Assembly: GCF_907163105.1 (NCBI RefSeq)
Contig: NZ_OU015321.1
Location: forward strand, 1,426,001-1,490,000
Direction of reading: 5' to 3'
Source: Cloacibacterium caeni
GTDB lineage: Bacteria > Bacteroidota > Bacteroidia > Flavobacteriales > Weeksellaceae
Length of the DNA stretch: 64,000 nucleotides
Made by a program: the position numbers and the translations under genes. The notes beneath the pieces are model-generated. The model did no database searches. It was not told the origin of the DNA and saw only the letters and a list, made by a program, of their open reading frames with translations. Shown here piece after piece: positions 43,964 through 52,699 of the stretch. Positions within the stretch are counted from its first letter, which is position 1, and the number at the start of each line of letters is the position of its first letter.

Positions 43964-44850
43964 TTTTTTAAATATATTAATAACAAAAATGCTATTAACC
44001 AAATGAGAATGGTTACTTGTATATATCTGTCTTTGTAGACAATTTTAGTAGGAGATTCGGTTTTATTATACACCAAAGTTTGCTGTAAATACCTTAAAAA
44101 AGCAAAAACTACAAACAAAACAGTATAAAAAACTCTTACCCCGAATTTTTCTTGAACTTCAGGAGTTAAGGTAAACATAAGATAACAAACAATAGCCAAT
44201 GTCACAGAAATAGAAAGGGCAATATCTGCAAATTGTACGTTATAGCCGTCAAGTGCTTTTCTGGTTTTCCCAGAAATTTCGGCGTTTATTAACTCTCCTC
44301 TTCTTTTACCAATGGCTAGAACTAATGCTAAGACAAAAGTTAGTAAAATAGCCCATTGTGAAACGACAATTCCTGTAGCATAACCTCCCGCTAAAACTCT
44401 GAGCACAAATCCTAACGCAATAATGCAAACATCTATAATGGCAACATGTTTTAGCTTAAAAGTATAAGCAATATTCATGAAGAAATAAGAGACAATGATG
44501 ATAGAAAATTTGGTAAAATTTTTATGGAAATAATCTCCACCAAAGAAAACCAATAAAACAACAGATAAAATAAGAAGTACAAAAATAATTTTAGCGGTGG
44601 TTTTAGAAATAGCTCCACTTGCTAATGGTCTTTTGCATTTTTCAGGATGTTTTTTATCTGATTCTATATCTGAATAATCATTTAATACATAAATAGAACT
44701 AGCAGTTAAAGAAAAAACCAAAAAAGCGAAAATGCTTTTTAACATTAAATCTACATGTGTAACATTCCCTGAAAAGAAAAGAGGTGTAAATACAAAAAAG
44801 TTTTTCACCCATTGTTCTACACGTAAAAGTTTTAAAAATTTTCTCATCAA
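43960..44850 (-). CDS. UbiA-family prenyltransferase, probable polyprenyl-phosphate phosphoribosyltransferase
   Basis: Integral membrane protein, 296 residues, with about eight hydrophobic segments. The first Asp-rich motif is SIYVLNDYSDIESDKKHPEK (NDxxDxxxD), followed by CKRPLASGAISKTTA, a signature of decaprenyl-phosphate phosphoribosyltransferase-like (Rv3806c-type) members. The second Asp-rich loop is less canonical: LINAEISGKTRKALDGY. It starts MMRKFLKLLRVEQWVKNFFV (LRxxQWxKNxxVF motif, typical of this subgroup). It is the first gene of the four-gene operon and overlaps the DprE1-like gene by 4 bp. The donor would be PRPP and the acceptor a polyprenyl phosphate. Confidence 0.87.
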   Translation of the reverse strand: MMRKFLKLLRVEQWVKNFFVFTPLFFSGNVTHVDLMLKSIFAFLVFSLTASSIYVLNDYSDIESDKKHPEKCKRPLASGAISKTTAKIIFVLLILSVVLLVFFGGDYFHKNFTKFSIIIVSYFFMNIAYTFKLKHVAIIDVCIIALGFVLRVLAGGYATGIVVSQWAILLTFVLALVLAIGKRRGELINAEISGKTRKALDGYNVQFADIALSISVTLAIVCYLMFTLTPEVQEKFGVRVFYTVLFVVFAFLRYLQQTLVYNKTESPTKIVYKDRYIQVTILIWLIAFLLLIYLKK

Positions 44851-44890
44851 AAGTTTTTATACTATACAAATTTAAGAATAAAAAAATAAA

Positions 44891-44916
44891 AAATCGCCTT
44901 GTAAATAAGGCGATTT
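44891..44916 (-). terminator. Intrinsic terminator of the OmpA/lipocalin operon
   Basis: AAATCGCCTT at 44891-44900 pairs with AAGGCGATTT at 44907-44916; T-rich sequence follows in the minus direction. It lies 24 bp after the OmpA-family stop and upstream of the ubiA-like gene. Confidence 0.9.
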
Positions 44917-44939
44917 ATGTGGATTATGATTTATGTATG

Positions 44940-45635
44940 TTATTTGGCTTCTTGTTGAGCATCTTTAATCATTTCTTCATTTGCAGTAATGGCAAATTCT
45001 ACTCTACGGTTTTTAGCTCTACCAGCATCTGTACTGTTGTCTGCTATTGGTTCTTTTTCACCAACTCCCATTGCAAATAATCTAGATTTTGCAACGCCAA
45101 GAGAAACTAAATAATTCACTACTGAATTTGCTCTTCTTTCAGATAAGCTCTGGTTGTATTCATCTGTTCCTCTAGAATCCGTATGTCCGTATATATTGAT
45201 ATTGGTATCAGGGTTGTTTTTAAGAACTTCTGCTAATTTATTGAGGTTGGTTTTTGCAACTGAAGTAAGATTAGATGAGTCAAAATCAAAGTTTACCGTA
45301 TTTTCTGATAAAGTTACTTTAATCCCTTCATTTACTCTCACCACTTCTGCTCCTGGCAAAGCTTCTTTAATTTCTTTGGCTTGTTTATCCATTTTATTAC
45401 CGATTACTCCACCAACTACTCCACCAACTACACCGCCTAATACGGCACCTTGAGGAGCGTTACCGCCTTTTCCTGCATTATTTCCTATAACTGCGCCTAA
45501 AATAGCACCTGCTGCAGTACCAATTACTGCACCTTTTTGAGTATTATTTGCATTCTGAATTGCTTCACAACTGGTTAACACCATTGCTGATGATAAAAAT
45601 AATGCTGCTACGCTTGATTTATTGATAAGTTTCAT
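44940..45635 (-). CDS. OmpA-family lipoprotein with glycine-zipper domain
   Basis: A 231-residue lipoprotein: signal peptide with lipobox MVLTSCEAIQNANNTQKG (Cys at about residue 23). It is followed by a glycine zipper (GAVIGTAAGAILGAVIGNNA, then VLGGVVGGVVGGVIGNKMDK). The C-terminal OmpA domain at about residues 105-215 binds peptidoglycan: NVNFDFDSSNLTSVAK-type strand, INIYGHTDSRGTDEYNQSLS, ERRANSVVNYLVSLGV, and AGRAKNRRVEFAI. The zipper may span or sit in a membrane. It is cotranscribed with the lipocalin-like gene 22 bp upstream. Probably an envelope-anchoring protein of the outer membrane. Confidence 0.92.
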   Translation of the reverse strand: MKLINKSSVAALFLSSAMVLTSCEAIQNANNTQKGAVIGTAAGAILGAVIGNNAGKGGNAPQGAVLGGVVGGVVGGVIGNKMDKQAKEIKEALPGAEVVRVNEGIKVTLSENTVNFDFDSSNLTSVAKTNLNKLAEVLKNNPDTNINIYGHTDSRGTDEYNQSLSERRANSVVNYLVSLGVAKSRLFAMGVGEKEPIADNSTDAGRAKNRRVEFAITANEEMIKDAQQEAK

Positions 45636-45657
45636 AATTTTTTTAAATTTTAAAAAG

Positions 45658-46152
45658 TTATTTTTGTTCCATTCCTGTTCTTACAAAATTGTAATATACT
45701 TTAATTACATTTCCTTCAAAAGGAACGCTTTGAACTAAGGTAAAGTTGTCTGTATCTTGTTTTTCAATTTGTAAAATATAACCAGCAGTTACATTTTTAG
45801 CTTTAGTATCTGCTACTAATTTCTTGAATTTAAATTCATTATCTTTGGTTACTTCAAATTTAATAGGTTGAGTTACCGTAGGACAATTCCCACCACCTTT
45901 TATGGTATACGCTCCAGAATAATTATTCGGGATAAGTCTCCAATGACTTCCTACAAAACACTGAGCATCTGCTCCTTCGTCAAAAGGCTTTATTTGAAAT
46001 CCTTTCTCATAATTTACACTGGTAATTTCCCAATCACCTTTCATTTTTAAAAATTCTGCTCTAGAAGTTTGAGCACTTTCTGCTTTTTTTACAGAAGAGC
46101 AAGAAACGGCAAATAATGAGCCGAAAGCCAGAGTCAATAGTACTTTTTTCAT
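45658..46152 (-). CDS. Lipocalin-like lipoprotein
   Basis: A 164-residue lipoprotein (MKKVLLTLAFGSLFAVSC lipobox, Cys at residue 18). The mature domain shows the lipocalin start FLKMKGDWEITSVNYEKGF, with a Gly-x-Trp, and HWRLIPNNYSGAYTIKGGGN, ending NVIKVYYNFVRTGMEQK. Two Cys in the mature part (DAQCFVGSH; GGGNCPTVT) could form a disulfide. Function is unknown; it is probably an outer membrane lipoprotein acting with the OmpA protein encoded just downstream. Confidence 0.85.
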   Translation of the reverse strand: MKKVLLTLAFGSLFAVSCSSVKKAESAQTSRAEFLKMKGDWEITSVNYEKGFQIKPFDEGADAQCFVGSHWRLIPNNYSGAYTIKGGGNCPTVTQPIKFEVTKDNEFKFKKLVADTKAKNVTAGYILQIEKQDTDNFTLVQSVPFEGNVIKVYYNFVRTGMEQK

Positions 46153-46262
46153 CTTTTACTTAAATTTGGTTGTTATTTATGAATGTAAAGTTATGAAGTT
46201 AATTGGAAAAATTGTGCCAATATGATAATCTTATAAACTTTTCTTAAAATTCAACAAATAAA

Positions 46263-46285
46263 AAAGGCTGTATTAAACAGCCTTT
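46263..46285 (-). terminator. Intrinsic terminator of the parA-to-subtilase operon
   Basis: AAAGGCTGT at 46263-46271 pairs with ACAGCCTTT at 46277-46285, with a T-run following in the minus direction. It is 20 bp after the subtilase stop. Confidence 0.9.
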
Positions 46286-46305
46286 CAATTGATTAGTATG
46301 ATGAA

Positions 46306-48000
46306 TTATTTTTTTCTTACTACTTTTTTCTTTTTAAGCACAGCCTTTTTCACTGGTTTTACAGGTGCCGCTTTGTAGAAATGTGTATAAGCGTATTGTG
46401 CCGCTTTGTATAAATCTATAACTCCTCCAGATTCTGAAATTAAATCAAATCTATTGTTGGTATTGGTAGGCAACATTGCATTTACCTCAGACTTATTCAC
46501 CGATTTCATTAGAGATTCTATTACTTGTTCTGGTTTCAAATTAGGCATGTAAGCCAATAAAACTGCAGAAGCTCCCGCTACAACTGGAGAAGCCATAGAA
46601 GTTCCTTGTAAATATTCATATTTACCATCTGGAACGGTTGAATAAATTTTATCACCAGGCGCAAAAACATTCACCATTTTTTGATTAAAATTAGAGAATC
46701 CTGCTCTTAAAAATTCATTATTATTGGTACTTGCACCTACTACAATCATGTTGTTAATGAAAGGTTTTTCGTCTTTAGTAGATTTAAAATTAGTAGGAAA
46801 ATAAGGATTTTCTTGAATATCTTCATTCTCGTTTCCAGCCGCTTTCACCAATAGAACGCCTTTGTCTTTAGCATATTGAAACGCTTCCCAAACCAATTCT
46901 TTTTCAGGAGAAACAGGCTTTCCAAAACTCATATTAATGACTTTAGCACCATTATCTACCGCATAACGAATAGAATTTGCGATGTCTTTATCACGCTCAT
47001 CACCGTTTGGAACCGCTCTTACCGTCATAATTTTTGCCACTTTATAGGCAACTCCGTATTGCACTTCATTTCCTTGAGGATAACCTGCGATAATTCCCGC
47101 AACGTGAGTTCCGTGTTGTGCATCTGGACCTTCGTAATGATTATTTCCGTAGAATTTTTCTTTTTTATCTTGATAATTATCTCCTACAATTGCTCTAGGA
47201 TCAAAATCTAAGTTATACTGTTTAGTAGCTTGAGGTTCGAAATATTCTAAAGCTCCTTTGATTTCTTTGTTTAAGAATTCTTCTACTTCTGCTTGAGATT
47301 TCCCAACCATAGTAGGATCATTTACTACTTGACTTAAAATCGAAAGATTTCTAGCTTCTTCTTGTGTAGTTGGTTTGATAGCATCTAAATTTTCTTTAGT
47401 CAAAGTTTTCCCTTTTAAAGTAGCTGCTACACTAGGAATCACTTTTGCAAATTCAGAATAAAACTGAAACTGCTGTTTAGCTTCTACACTTTTTTTATTG
47501 TACATATCTTTTGCACGAAGATACATCTCAAATTCTGTGGGCATTTTTGCTTGATTGGCTTTGTTCACTTCTGAACTCGCCCCTTCAAAAACGGGTTTGT
47601 ATTGTTTTACAACTCTGGTTACTTCTAAATTATCAATTTCTACATCTCCATTTTTACCACCGATAAAGTTCCAGCCGTAAACATCATCTACATAGCCATT
47701 TCCATCATCATCTTTACCATTATTAGGAACTTCGTTTACGTTTTTCCACATATTTTTTATTAAACCAGGATGGTCTACTTCTATCCCACTGTCTATTACA
47801 CTCACAACTACTGTTTTAGGTTTTAGACCTTTTGATTCAAAAAATTTATATGCGTTTTGAGTATTGACACCGTAAACATTAGCTGTAGAAAAATCTTTGT
47901 GATACCAAGTCATCAAATCTTTATCTTCAGTTTTGGTTTCTTGCGAAAACCCAAAATTAAATCCTGCTAAAAATGCAGCTGCAATGATTATTCTTTTCAT
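46306..48000 (-). CDS. Exported S8 family serine peptidase (subtilase)
   Basis: Subtilisin-like protease, 564 residues, signal peptide MKRIIIAAAFLAGFNFGFSQ. The catalytic triad is intact: Asp in VVVSVIDSGIEVDHPGLIKN (about residue 68), His in DAQHGTHVAGIIAGYPQG (about residue 298), Ser in QGTSMASPVVAGASAVLL (about residue 468). The oxyanion Asn is in LLVKAAGNENEDI. The roughly 230 residues between Asp and His form a long insertion with a helical middle. The C-terminus is Lys-rich (VKKAVLKKKKVVRKK) rather than a type IX sorting domain, so secretion beyond the periplasm by T9SS is not indicated. It is the last gene of the parA operon, and its start overlaps the WbqC stop by one base. Confidence 0.92.
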   Translation of the reverse strand: MKRIIIAAAFLAGFNFGFSQETKTEDKDLMTWYHKDFSTANVYGVNTQNAYKFFESKGLKPKTVVVSVIDSGIEVDHPGLIKNMWKNVNEVPNNGKDDDGNGYVDDVYGWNFIGGKNGDVEIDNLEVTRVVKQYKPVFEGASSEVNKANQAKMPTEFEMYLRAKDMYNKKSVEAKQQFQFYSEFAKVIPSVAATLKGKTLTKENLDAIKPTTQEEARNLSILSQVVNDPTMVGKSQAEVEEFLNKEIKGALEYFEPQATKQYNLDFDPRAIVGDNYQDKKEKFYGNNHYEGPDAQHGTHVAGIIAGYPQGNEVQYGVAYKVAKIMTVRAVPNGDERDKDIANSIRYAVDNGAKVINMSFGKPVSPEKELVWEAFQYAKDKGVLLVKAAGNENEDIQENPYFPTNFKSTKDEKPFINNMIVVGASTNNNEFLRAGFSNFNQKMVNVFAPGDKIYSTVPDGKYEYLQGTSMASPVVAGASAVLLAYMPNLKPEQVIESLMKSVNKSEVNAMLPTNTNNRFDLISESGGVIDLYKAAQYAYTHFYKAAPVKPVKKAVLKKKKVVRKK

Positions 48001-48632
48001 TATGATATATTTTGTATGGATTGAGTTACTTTTTTAATATACGTAGCAGATTCTGGGCCAATGTTACAAACCACGTCTAATATTGACAAATCTTTGATAA
48101 ATCCTAATTTATCACTAAACGTTTGGTAATATTCTGGCAAATGATATTCTGACTCTTTTTTTGCTGAAAAACGCTCTCTTAAATCTACTGCATCTGGTGT
48201 TTTCTCGAATTCTGTGGTGAGTGAAAAGTCTTTTTCAACCTTTAAAATTTGAAGAATGATTTTCAAAGTATTGAGATTAAACTCAATAAGAGAAGTAGGC
48301 TGTACCGAGAAAATCTGCTTTAACTTATCTTCATAATATTCAAAATAAGGCGAACTTTGGTAAGCGATTTTAATGGATTTCCAGTGGAGTTTTTGCCAAT
48401 CTTCAGCATAAGAAAGCTCTAAATCTTTCATCGCACGTTTTCCGTTATGATGAATTGGCAAAATGAGCGCCAATTTACCATTTGCACCGTAAATATTGCA
48501 TCTGCTTCTGTAGGTTTGTTTCGGAAAATTCTCATGTTGCTCCAGAAGAATTTCGTTTTCTTCTTTTAAAAATTCTGCAAACCAAGAAACTGGTGGCAAA
48601 TAAAATATAGGTAATACCGTTTTCATTTTCAT
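48000..48632 (-). CDS. WbqC family protein
   Basis: WbqC-like protein, 210 residues. Recognised by VLPIFYLPPVSWFAEFLKEE (N-terminal motif), YRSRCNIYGANGKLALILPI (the conserved NRxxIxxxxGxxxLxIP pattern), HHNGKRAMKDLELSYAEDWQ and WKSIKIAYQSSPYFEYYEDK. The family is linked to glycan biosynthesis or protein modification clusters, but the reaction is unknown. In flavobacteria it is regularly found just after the signal peptidase gene, as here (86-bp gap). Confidence 0.9.
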   Translation of the reverse strand: MKMKTVLPIFYLPPVSWFAEFLKEENEILLEQHENFPKQTYRSRCNIYGANGKLALILPIHHNGKRAMKDLELSYAEDWQKLHWKSIKIAYQSSPYFEYYEDKLKQIFSVQPTSLIEFNLNTLKIILQILKVEKDFSLTTEFEKTPDAVDLRERFSAKKESEYHLPEYYQTFSDKLGFIKDLSILDVVCNIGPESATYIKKVTQSIQNIS

Positions 48633-48718
48633 TCTAAAATTGAGTGTCCAAAGTTAAAAAAATAAAGTTCAATGCCGAAACAATGAACTTTATTTATCTA
48701 TTTTAAATTTTCTAAATT

Positions 48719-50374
48719 CTACTCTTCTTCTTTATTTTTCCCTTTGAAAAGTTTTACAAAAAATTCCCAACCGAAGAATAAGATTAAAATTGCGGCTGCA
48801 ACCCACCAATAAGAAGTTTTTTCTTTTTCGCCAGTGTTAGTTGCTTTAAACATTCTTTCCCATCTTACTTTTTTAGGACCTTCGTCAAAAGTTCCTTGTA
48901 AACTAAGCCAAGTAAACATCGGGCTTCCTACAATATGCGTCTCTGGAACAAAACCAAAGAAACGAGCATCCAGAGAAGCATCTCTGTTATCTCCCATCAT
49001 AAAATAATAGTCTTGTTTTACAGTATATTTATCAGTTTGATTACCATTGATATAGAATTTACCTCCTTTGAATTCTAAAATATTTCCTTCAAATTCTGTG
49101 ATCAGTTTTTTATATTCTGGTAAATTTTCTTGAGTAATGGTAATCACATCTCCTTTTTTAGGAATGGTGAGCGGTCCGTACCAATCTTGGTTCCAAGGTT
49201 TATTAATTGGGAAAATCGATTGAGAAATGTCTACTTTTTTAGACATCAAAGCATGACCTGTTCCATCGTTTACATATTGACCGTTTTCGTCTAAAACAGG
49301 ATAGTAAGAAACTGCTCCTTTTCCTTTTTCGCCTAAAACTTCTTCAGCCTTTACAAATTCTGGAATGGCTTTAATTTGAGCCAAAAGATCTTTAGTCAAC
49401 CCTTGAAACTGATAATAATGCAATCCTTCTTTAGTTTGTCCTTCATCTGTAATTGGTAAATAGGCAAGATTTTTCCATAAATAATCGATGTCTATTTCTG
49501 AACGTGTATAAATCGTATATGAACGCTGAACTTCGGCATCTGCCAATTGAACTTCTGGTTTACCATTGATGTATAAATTCCCGGCTCTCATTTCTACCAC
49601 ATCACCAGCTACCGCTACACAACGTTTTACGTAAGGATCTTTTCTATCTATCGCAGTATGCACGGAATCTCCAGGATAATTGAAAACTACAATGTCATTT
49701 TTCTTTGGTTTTTTAAATTCACCAATTCTAAAATATGGTAATTTAATGGCATCTACATAAGATTTTGGATCGTTTTTAGGATTTCCATCTTTCTGGGTGT
49801 CCATAATGGTTCCCTGTAAAAATGGCAAAGCTACTGGTCTCATTGGCATTCTGTAACCATAGCTCCATTTGTTTACAAATAAGAAATCTCCCACTAATAA
49901 AGTTCTTTCCATAGAACCTGTAGGAATAGCAAATGGTTGGGTAACAAAAGCGTGAATAATCGTAGCAAAAACTACTGCAAAAGTGATAGAACCTAAGAAA
50001 GATTCCTTTTTAGCTTTCGGATCATCTACCGCAAATCTGTCTACTTTATTCAACTGAAAATAAGACGAATACGCCAAATAAATAAAAGGAAGCAACGCAG
50101 TAAGAATTTGTTCCAGCGCTGAAGTTCTTCCAAATTTTTTCATCAAAAACAAATGGAAAACAGTCATCATAATAGGTCCTACAATTGGCAAATAAGCCAA
50201 GATAACCCACCATTTTGGTTCTCCTACTTCTTTCTGAATGATGTAGTAATTATAAAAAGGAACAAAAGCTTCCCAGCCTTTGTAACCCATTTTTTGATAT
50301 AATTTAAAAGACGAAAGTCCTAGTAAAACTGATAAAATCAGTATAAAAATAGAATATTGTAAGATGTAATCCAT
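48719..50374 (-). CDS. lepB: Signal peptidase I, long Bacteroidota form
   Basis: Inner membrane signal peptidase, 551 residues, much longer than the E. coli enzyme (about 324). Hydrophobic segments lie near the N-terminus (residues 1-20, 55-80, 130-150) and at the C-terminus (SYWWVAAAILILFFGWEFFV). The catalytic Ser is in FAIPTGSMERTLLVGDFLFV and the Lys in DPYVKRCVAVAGDVVEMRAG. A large insertion separates these from the C-terminal box FMMGDNRDASLDARFFGFVP. This layout is usual for the phylum. It lies 80 bp downstream of dapB; the gap holds short TGTGATGTGTAATTAG-like repeats. Confidence 0.95.
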   Translation of the reverse strand: MDYILQYSIFILILSVLLGLSSFKLYQKMGYKGWEAFVPFYNYYIIQKEVGEPKWWVILAYLPIVGPIMMTVFHLFLMKKFGRTSALEQILTALLPFIYLAYSSYFQLNKVDRFAVDDPKAKKESFLGSITFAVVFATIIHAFVTQPFAIPTGSMERTLLVGDFLFVNKWSYGYRMPMRPVALPFLQGTIMDTQKDGNPKNDPKSYVDAIKLPYFRIGEFKKPKKNDIVVFNYPGDSVHTAIDRKDPYVKRCVAVAGDVVEMRAGNLYINGKPEVQLADAEVQRSYTIYTRSEIDIDYLWKNLAYLPITDEGQTKEGLHYYQFQGLTKDLLAQIKAIPEFVKAEEVLGEKGKGAVSYYPVLDENGQYVNDGTGHALMSKKVDISQSIFPINKPWNQDWYGPLTIPKKGDVITITQENLPEYKKLITEFEGNILEFKGGKFYINGNQTDKYTVKQDYYFMMGDNRDASLDARFFGFVPETHIVGSPMFTWLSLQGTFDEGPKKVRWERMFKATNTGEKEKTSYWWVAAAILILFFGWEFFVKLFKGKNKEEE

Positions 50375-50454
50375 TTTCTATGATTAATATGTGATGTGTA
50401 ATTAGTAATGTAATTTGTGATTTGTTACATTAAGGCTCAAGGTTTAAACTCAGA

Positions 50455-51156
50455 TTAAAGTCCTAAAACTTCTTTCATTCCAAAATTCCCTACTTTTCCT
50501 GGCAACCATTCTGCAGCAATTACTGCACCTAATGCAAAACCATTTCTATTGAAAGCAGTATGTTTTATTTCGATTTCGTCAACTTCTGAACGATAATAAA
50601 CGCTGTGTGTTCCTGGAACTTCTCCTTCTCTAATTGCCTCTATTCCTAGAGATGTTCCTTCAGTTTCATCTAATTTCCAAGAATTATAGTCTGAATGTTT
50701 GAAGATTCCTTCCGCAATAGAAATTGCAGTTCCACTTGGTGCATCTTTTTTATGAACGTGGTGAATTTCTTCGAGCTGACAAGTATAATCATCACTGAAT
50801 TTCTGCATCAATTTTGCTAAATTTTCATTTAACGCAAAGAAAAGATTCACGCCTAAACTAAAATTAGAACCATATAAAAACCCGGTTCCATTTTCTAAAG
50901 CTATTTTTTCGATGGCTGGTTTTTGCTCTAGCCAACCTGTAGTTCCACAAACTACTGGAATTTTATTTTCTAAACAGGTCTTTATATTGCTAAAAGCTAC
51001 TTCTGGCTGAGAAAATTCTATCACTACATCTGGATTGTTCAGATTTTCTTTGGTAGGCGTTTCATTTAATCTTGCTACAACTTCATGTCCTCTTTTTGTG
51101 GCAATTTCATCAATGATTTTGCCCATTTTTCCGTAACCTACTAATGCTATTTTCAT
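50455..51156 (-). CDS. dapB: 4-hydroxy-tetrahydrodipicolinate reductase
   Basis: Lysine/diaminopimelate pathway reductase, 233 residues, short like other Bacteroidota DapB proteins. The NAD(P)-binding start is MKIALVGYGKMGKIIDEIAT. VVIEFSQPEVAFSNI, VVCGTTGWLEQKP and the active-site stretch EEIHHVHKKDAPSGTAISIA (His-His and Lys) are all present. GEVPGTHSVYYRSEVDEIEI closes the substrate domain. It follows DUF5683 by 11 bp and precedes lepB in the parA operon. Confidence 0.95.
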   Translation of the reverse strand: MKIALVGYGKMGKIIDEIATKRGHEVVARLNETPTKENLNNPDVVIEFSQPEVAFSNIKTCLENKIPVVCGTTGWLEQKPAIEKIALENGTGFLYGSNFSLGVNLFFALNENLAKLMQKFSDDYTCQLEEIHHVHKKDAPSGTAISIAEGIFKHSDYNSWKLDETEGTSLGIEAIREGEVPGTHSVYYRSEVDEIEIKHTAFNRNGFALGAVIAAEWLPGKVGNFGMKEVLGL

Positions 51157-51167
51157 TTTTTTAATTT

Positions 51168-51752
51168 TTAAAATCTAAAACTCAAAGACAATCCAGCTTT
51201 ACCATTTGCTACTCCTAAATCATCGTAAATAATGGTAGGTTTAATGGCTAAATCTGGGTCTTTCTTTTGGTCGTATAAGTGTGCATCTACTACCGCATCT
51301 ACAATATTTAAAATATATAAAACTCCGGTAATGGCGATGGCGTAATCTCTTTGTCTTTTGGCTCGGTCTTGTGTATTTCCTAGAACCGTAGCATCTACAT
51401 AAGGTAAATCATCAAACTCGTGAGGCTGACCATTTAACTCTGCTAAAAACGCTGTTCTGTAACGGCGATATTGCTTATCATTATACACAATAATCCCTAC
51501 TCCAGTTCCTACAGCTCCCCAAACAATTGGGATTTTCCAATATTTTTTGTTGTAATACTGACCCAATCCCGGGAAAACAGCAGAATACAACCCTGCTTTT
51601 GTAGGATTGTATTTTTGAATGGTGCTCACGTTGGCTTTTTCTATTTCCTCAACTACCTGTTTTTCGGTTTTGATGGTGTCAAAAGGTTTAATTTCTTGAG
51701 AAAAAAACAACCCAAAGAACAACAATAATATGATGGAGTAAACTGCTCTCAT
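51168..51752 (-). CDS. DUF5683 domain membrane/exported protein
   Basis: A 194-residue protein with a signal peptide (MRAVYSIILLLFFGLFFSQ). The domain begins with YNPTKAGLYSAVFPGLGQYY, continues NKKYWKIPIVWGAVGTGVGI (hydrophobic, membrane-spanning) and has RDYAIAITGVLYILNIVDAV plus DAHLYDQKKDPDL, ending GLSLSFRF. These are the signatures of DUF5683, a family typically placed directly after parB in Bacteroidota. The function is unknown. The start overlaps the parB stop by one base. Confidence 0.9.
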   Translation of the reverse strand: MRAVYSIILLLFFGLFFSQEIKPFDTIKTEKQVVEEIEKANVSTIQKYNPTKAGLYSAVFPGLGQYYNKKYWKIPIVWGAVGTGVGIIVYNDKQYRRYRTAFLAELNGQPHEFDDLPYVDATVLGNTQDRAKRQRDYAIAITGVLYILNIVDAVVDAHLYDQKKDPDLAIKPTIIYDDLGVANGKAGLSLSFRF

Positions 51753-52639
51753 TAATTAAAATGTGAAAGGATTTTGTTCAGTTCATCTTCGTTATTGAAA
51801 TCAAGGATAATTTTTCCTTTTTTCCCTTTGCCCGAAGATTTTATTTCTACCCCAACTTCTAAAACATCAGCAAGCGATTTTTCTACTTTTCTTAAATGAT
51901 TCGGAAGTTCTTTTTCAGTTTTTTGGATAGATTTTTTAGGATTTTTAAGTTCCGAAGCTGCTTTTTCAGCTTGTCTTACGTTTAATCCTTCTTTGATGAT
52001 TCTTTTGAAAAGTTCTTGTTGAAGTTCAGCATCTTCTACACTGATGATTGCTCTACCATGACCTGCAGAAATCTCGCCACTTCTAATCGCATTTTGAATT
52101 TCTGGACTTAACCTCAACAAACGAATAGAATTGGTAATCGTACTTCTTTCTTTCCCTACTCTAGAACTTAAATTCTCTTGAGTAAGACCTATTTCTTCTA
52201 ATAATCTTTGGTAAGTAAGTGCTACTTCTATGGCATCTAAATCTTCACGCTGGATATTTTCTACCAAAGCCATTTCCAGCAATTCTTGGTCATTTACCAA
52301 TCTTATGTAAGCAGGAATAGAAGTAAGACCAGCAATTTTAGAAGCTCTGTAACGTCTTTCCCCAGAGATAATTTCAAATTTATCACCATCTTTTCTTAAA
52401 GTGATAGGCTGAATTACTCCAAGATTTTTTATAGATTGAGCCAATTCATTAAGGGCAGTTTCATCAAAGTAAGTTCTAGGCTGGGTTGCATTAGGATAGA
52501 TATCTTCTAATGCTACTTCTACCATATTTCCTACTAATTTTTCGGCTCCTGTATCTGTTGCAGAATTAATGTTACTTTTGCTTTCGGCACTTAAAATAGC
52601 ACCCAAACCACGTCCCATTGCTCTTTTTTTGTCTTTCAT
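51752..52639 (-). CDS. parB: ParB/Spo0J chromosome partition protein
   Basis: ParB family CTPase and centromere-binding protein, 295 residues. The start MKDKKRAMGRGLGAILSAES is typical. The N-terminal domain contains EVALEDIYPNATQPRTYFDE, DKFEIISGERRYRASKIAGL (GERRxRA motif, CTP binding) and LVENIQREDLDAIEVALTYQ. The helix-turn-helix is LTQENLSSRVGKERSTITNS. The C-terminal dimer domain carries the Lys/Gly stretch SSGKGKKGKIILDFNNEDEL. The longest frame begins 12 codons upstream; ATG at 52637-52639 is preferred. No perfect parS palindrome was noticed in the window. Confidence 0.95.
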   Translation of the reverse strand: MKDKKRAMGRGLGAILSAESKSNINSATDTGAEKLVGNMVEVALEDIYPNATQPRTYFDETALNELAQSIKNLGVIQPITLRKDGDKFEIISGERRYRASKIAGLTSIPAYIRLVNDQELLEMALVENIQREDLDAIEVALTYQRLLEEIGLTQENLSSRVGKERSTITNSIRLLRLSPEIQNAIRSGEISAGHGRAIISVEDAELQQELFKRIIKEGLNVRQAEKAASELKNPKKSIQKTEKELPNHLRKVEKSLADVLEVGVEIKSSGKGKKGKIILDFNNEDELNKILSHFN

Positions 52640-52699
52640 ATTGTATGATAAGTCATTAGTCATGAGAACAAACAAAATTTCTTCTCAATTCTAAAAATG

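Noticed and set aside
45154-45453. 99-codon plus-strand open frame within the OmpA-family gene
   Set aside because: Pro/Thr-rich shadow of the glycine-zipper and OmpA domain on the opposite strand.
46306-46400. Type IX sorting domain on the subtilase
   Set aside because: The C-terminus is a Lys-rich tail without the beta-sandwich pattern of a T9SS CTD.
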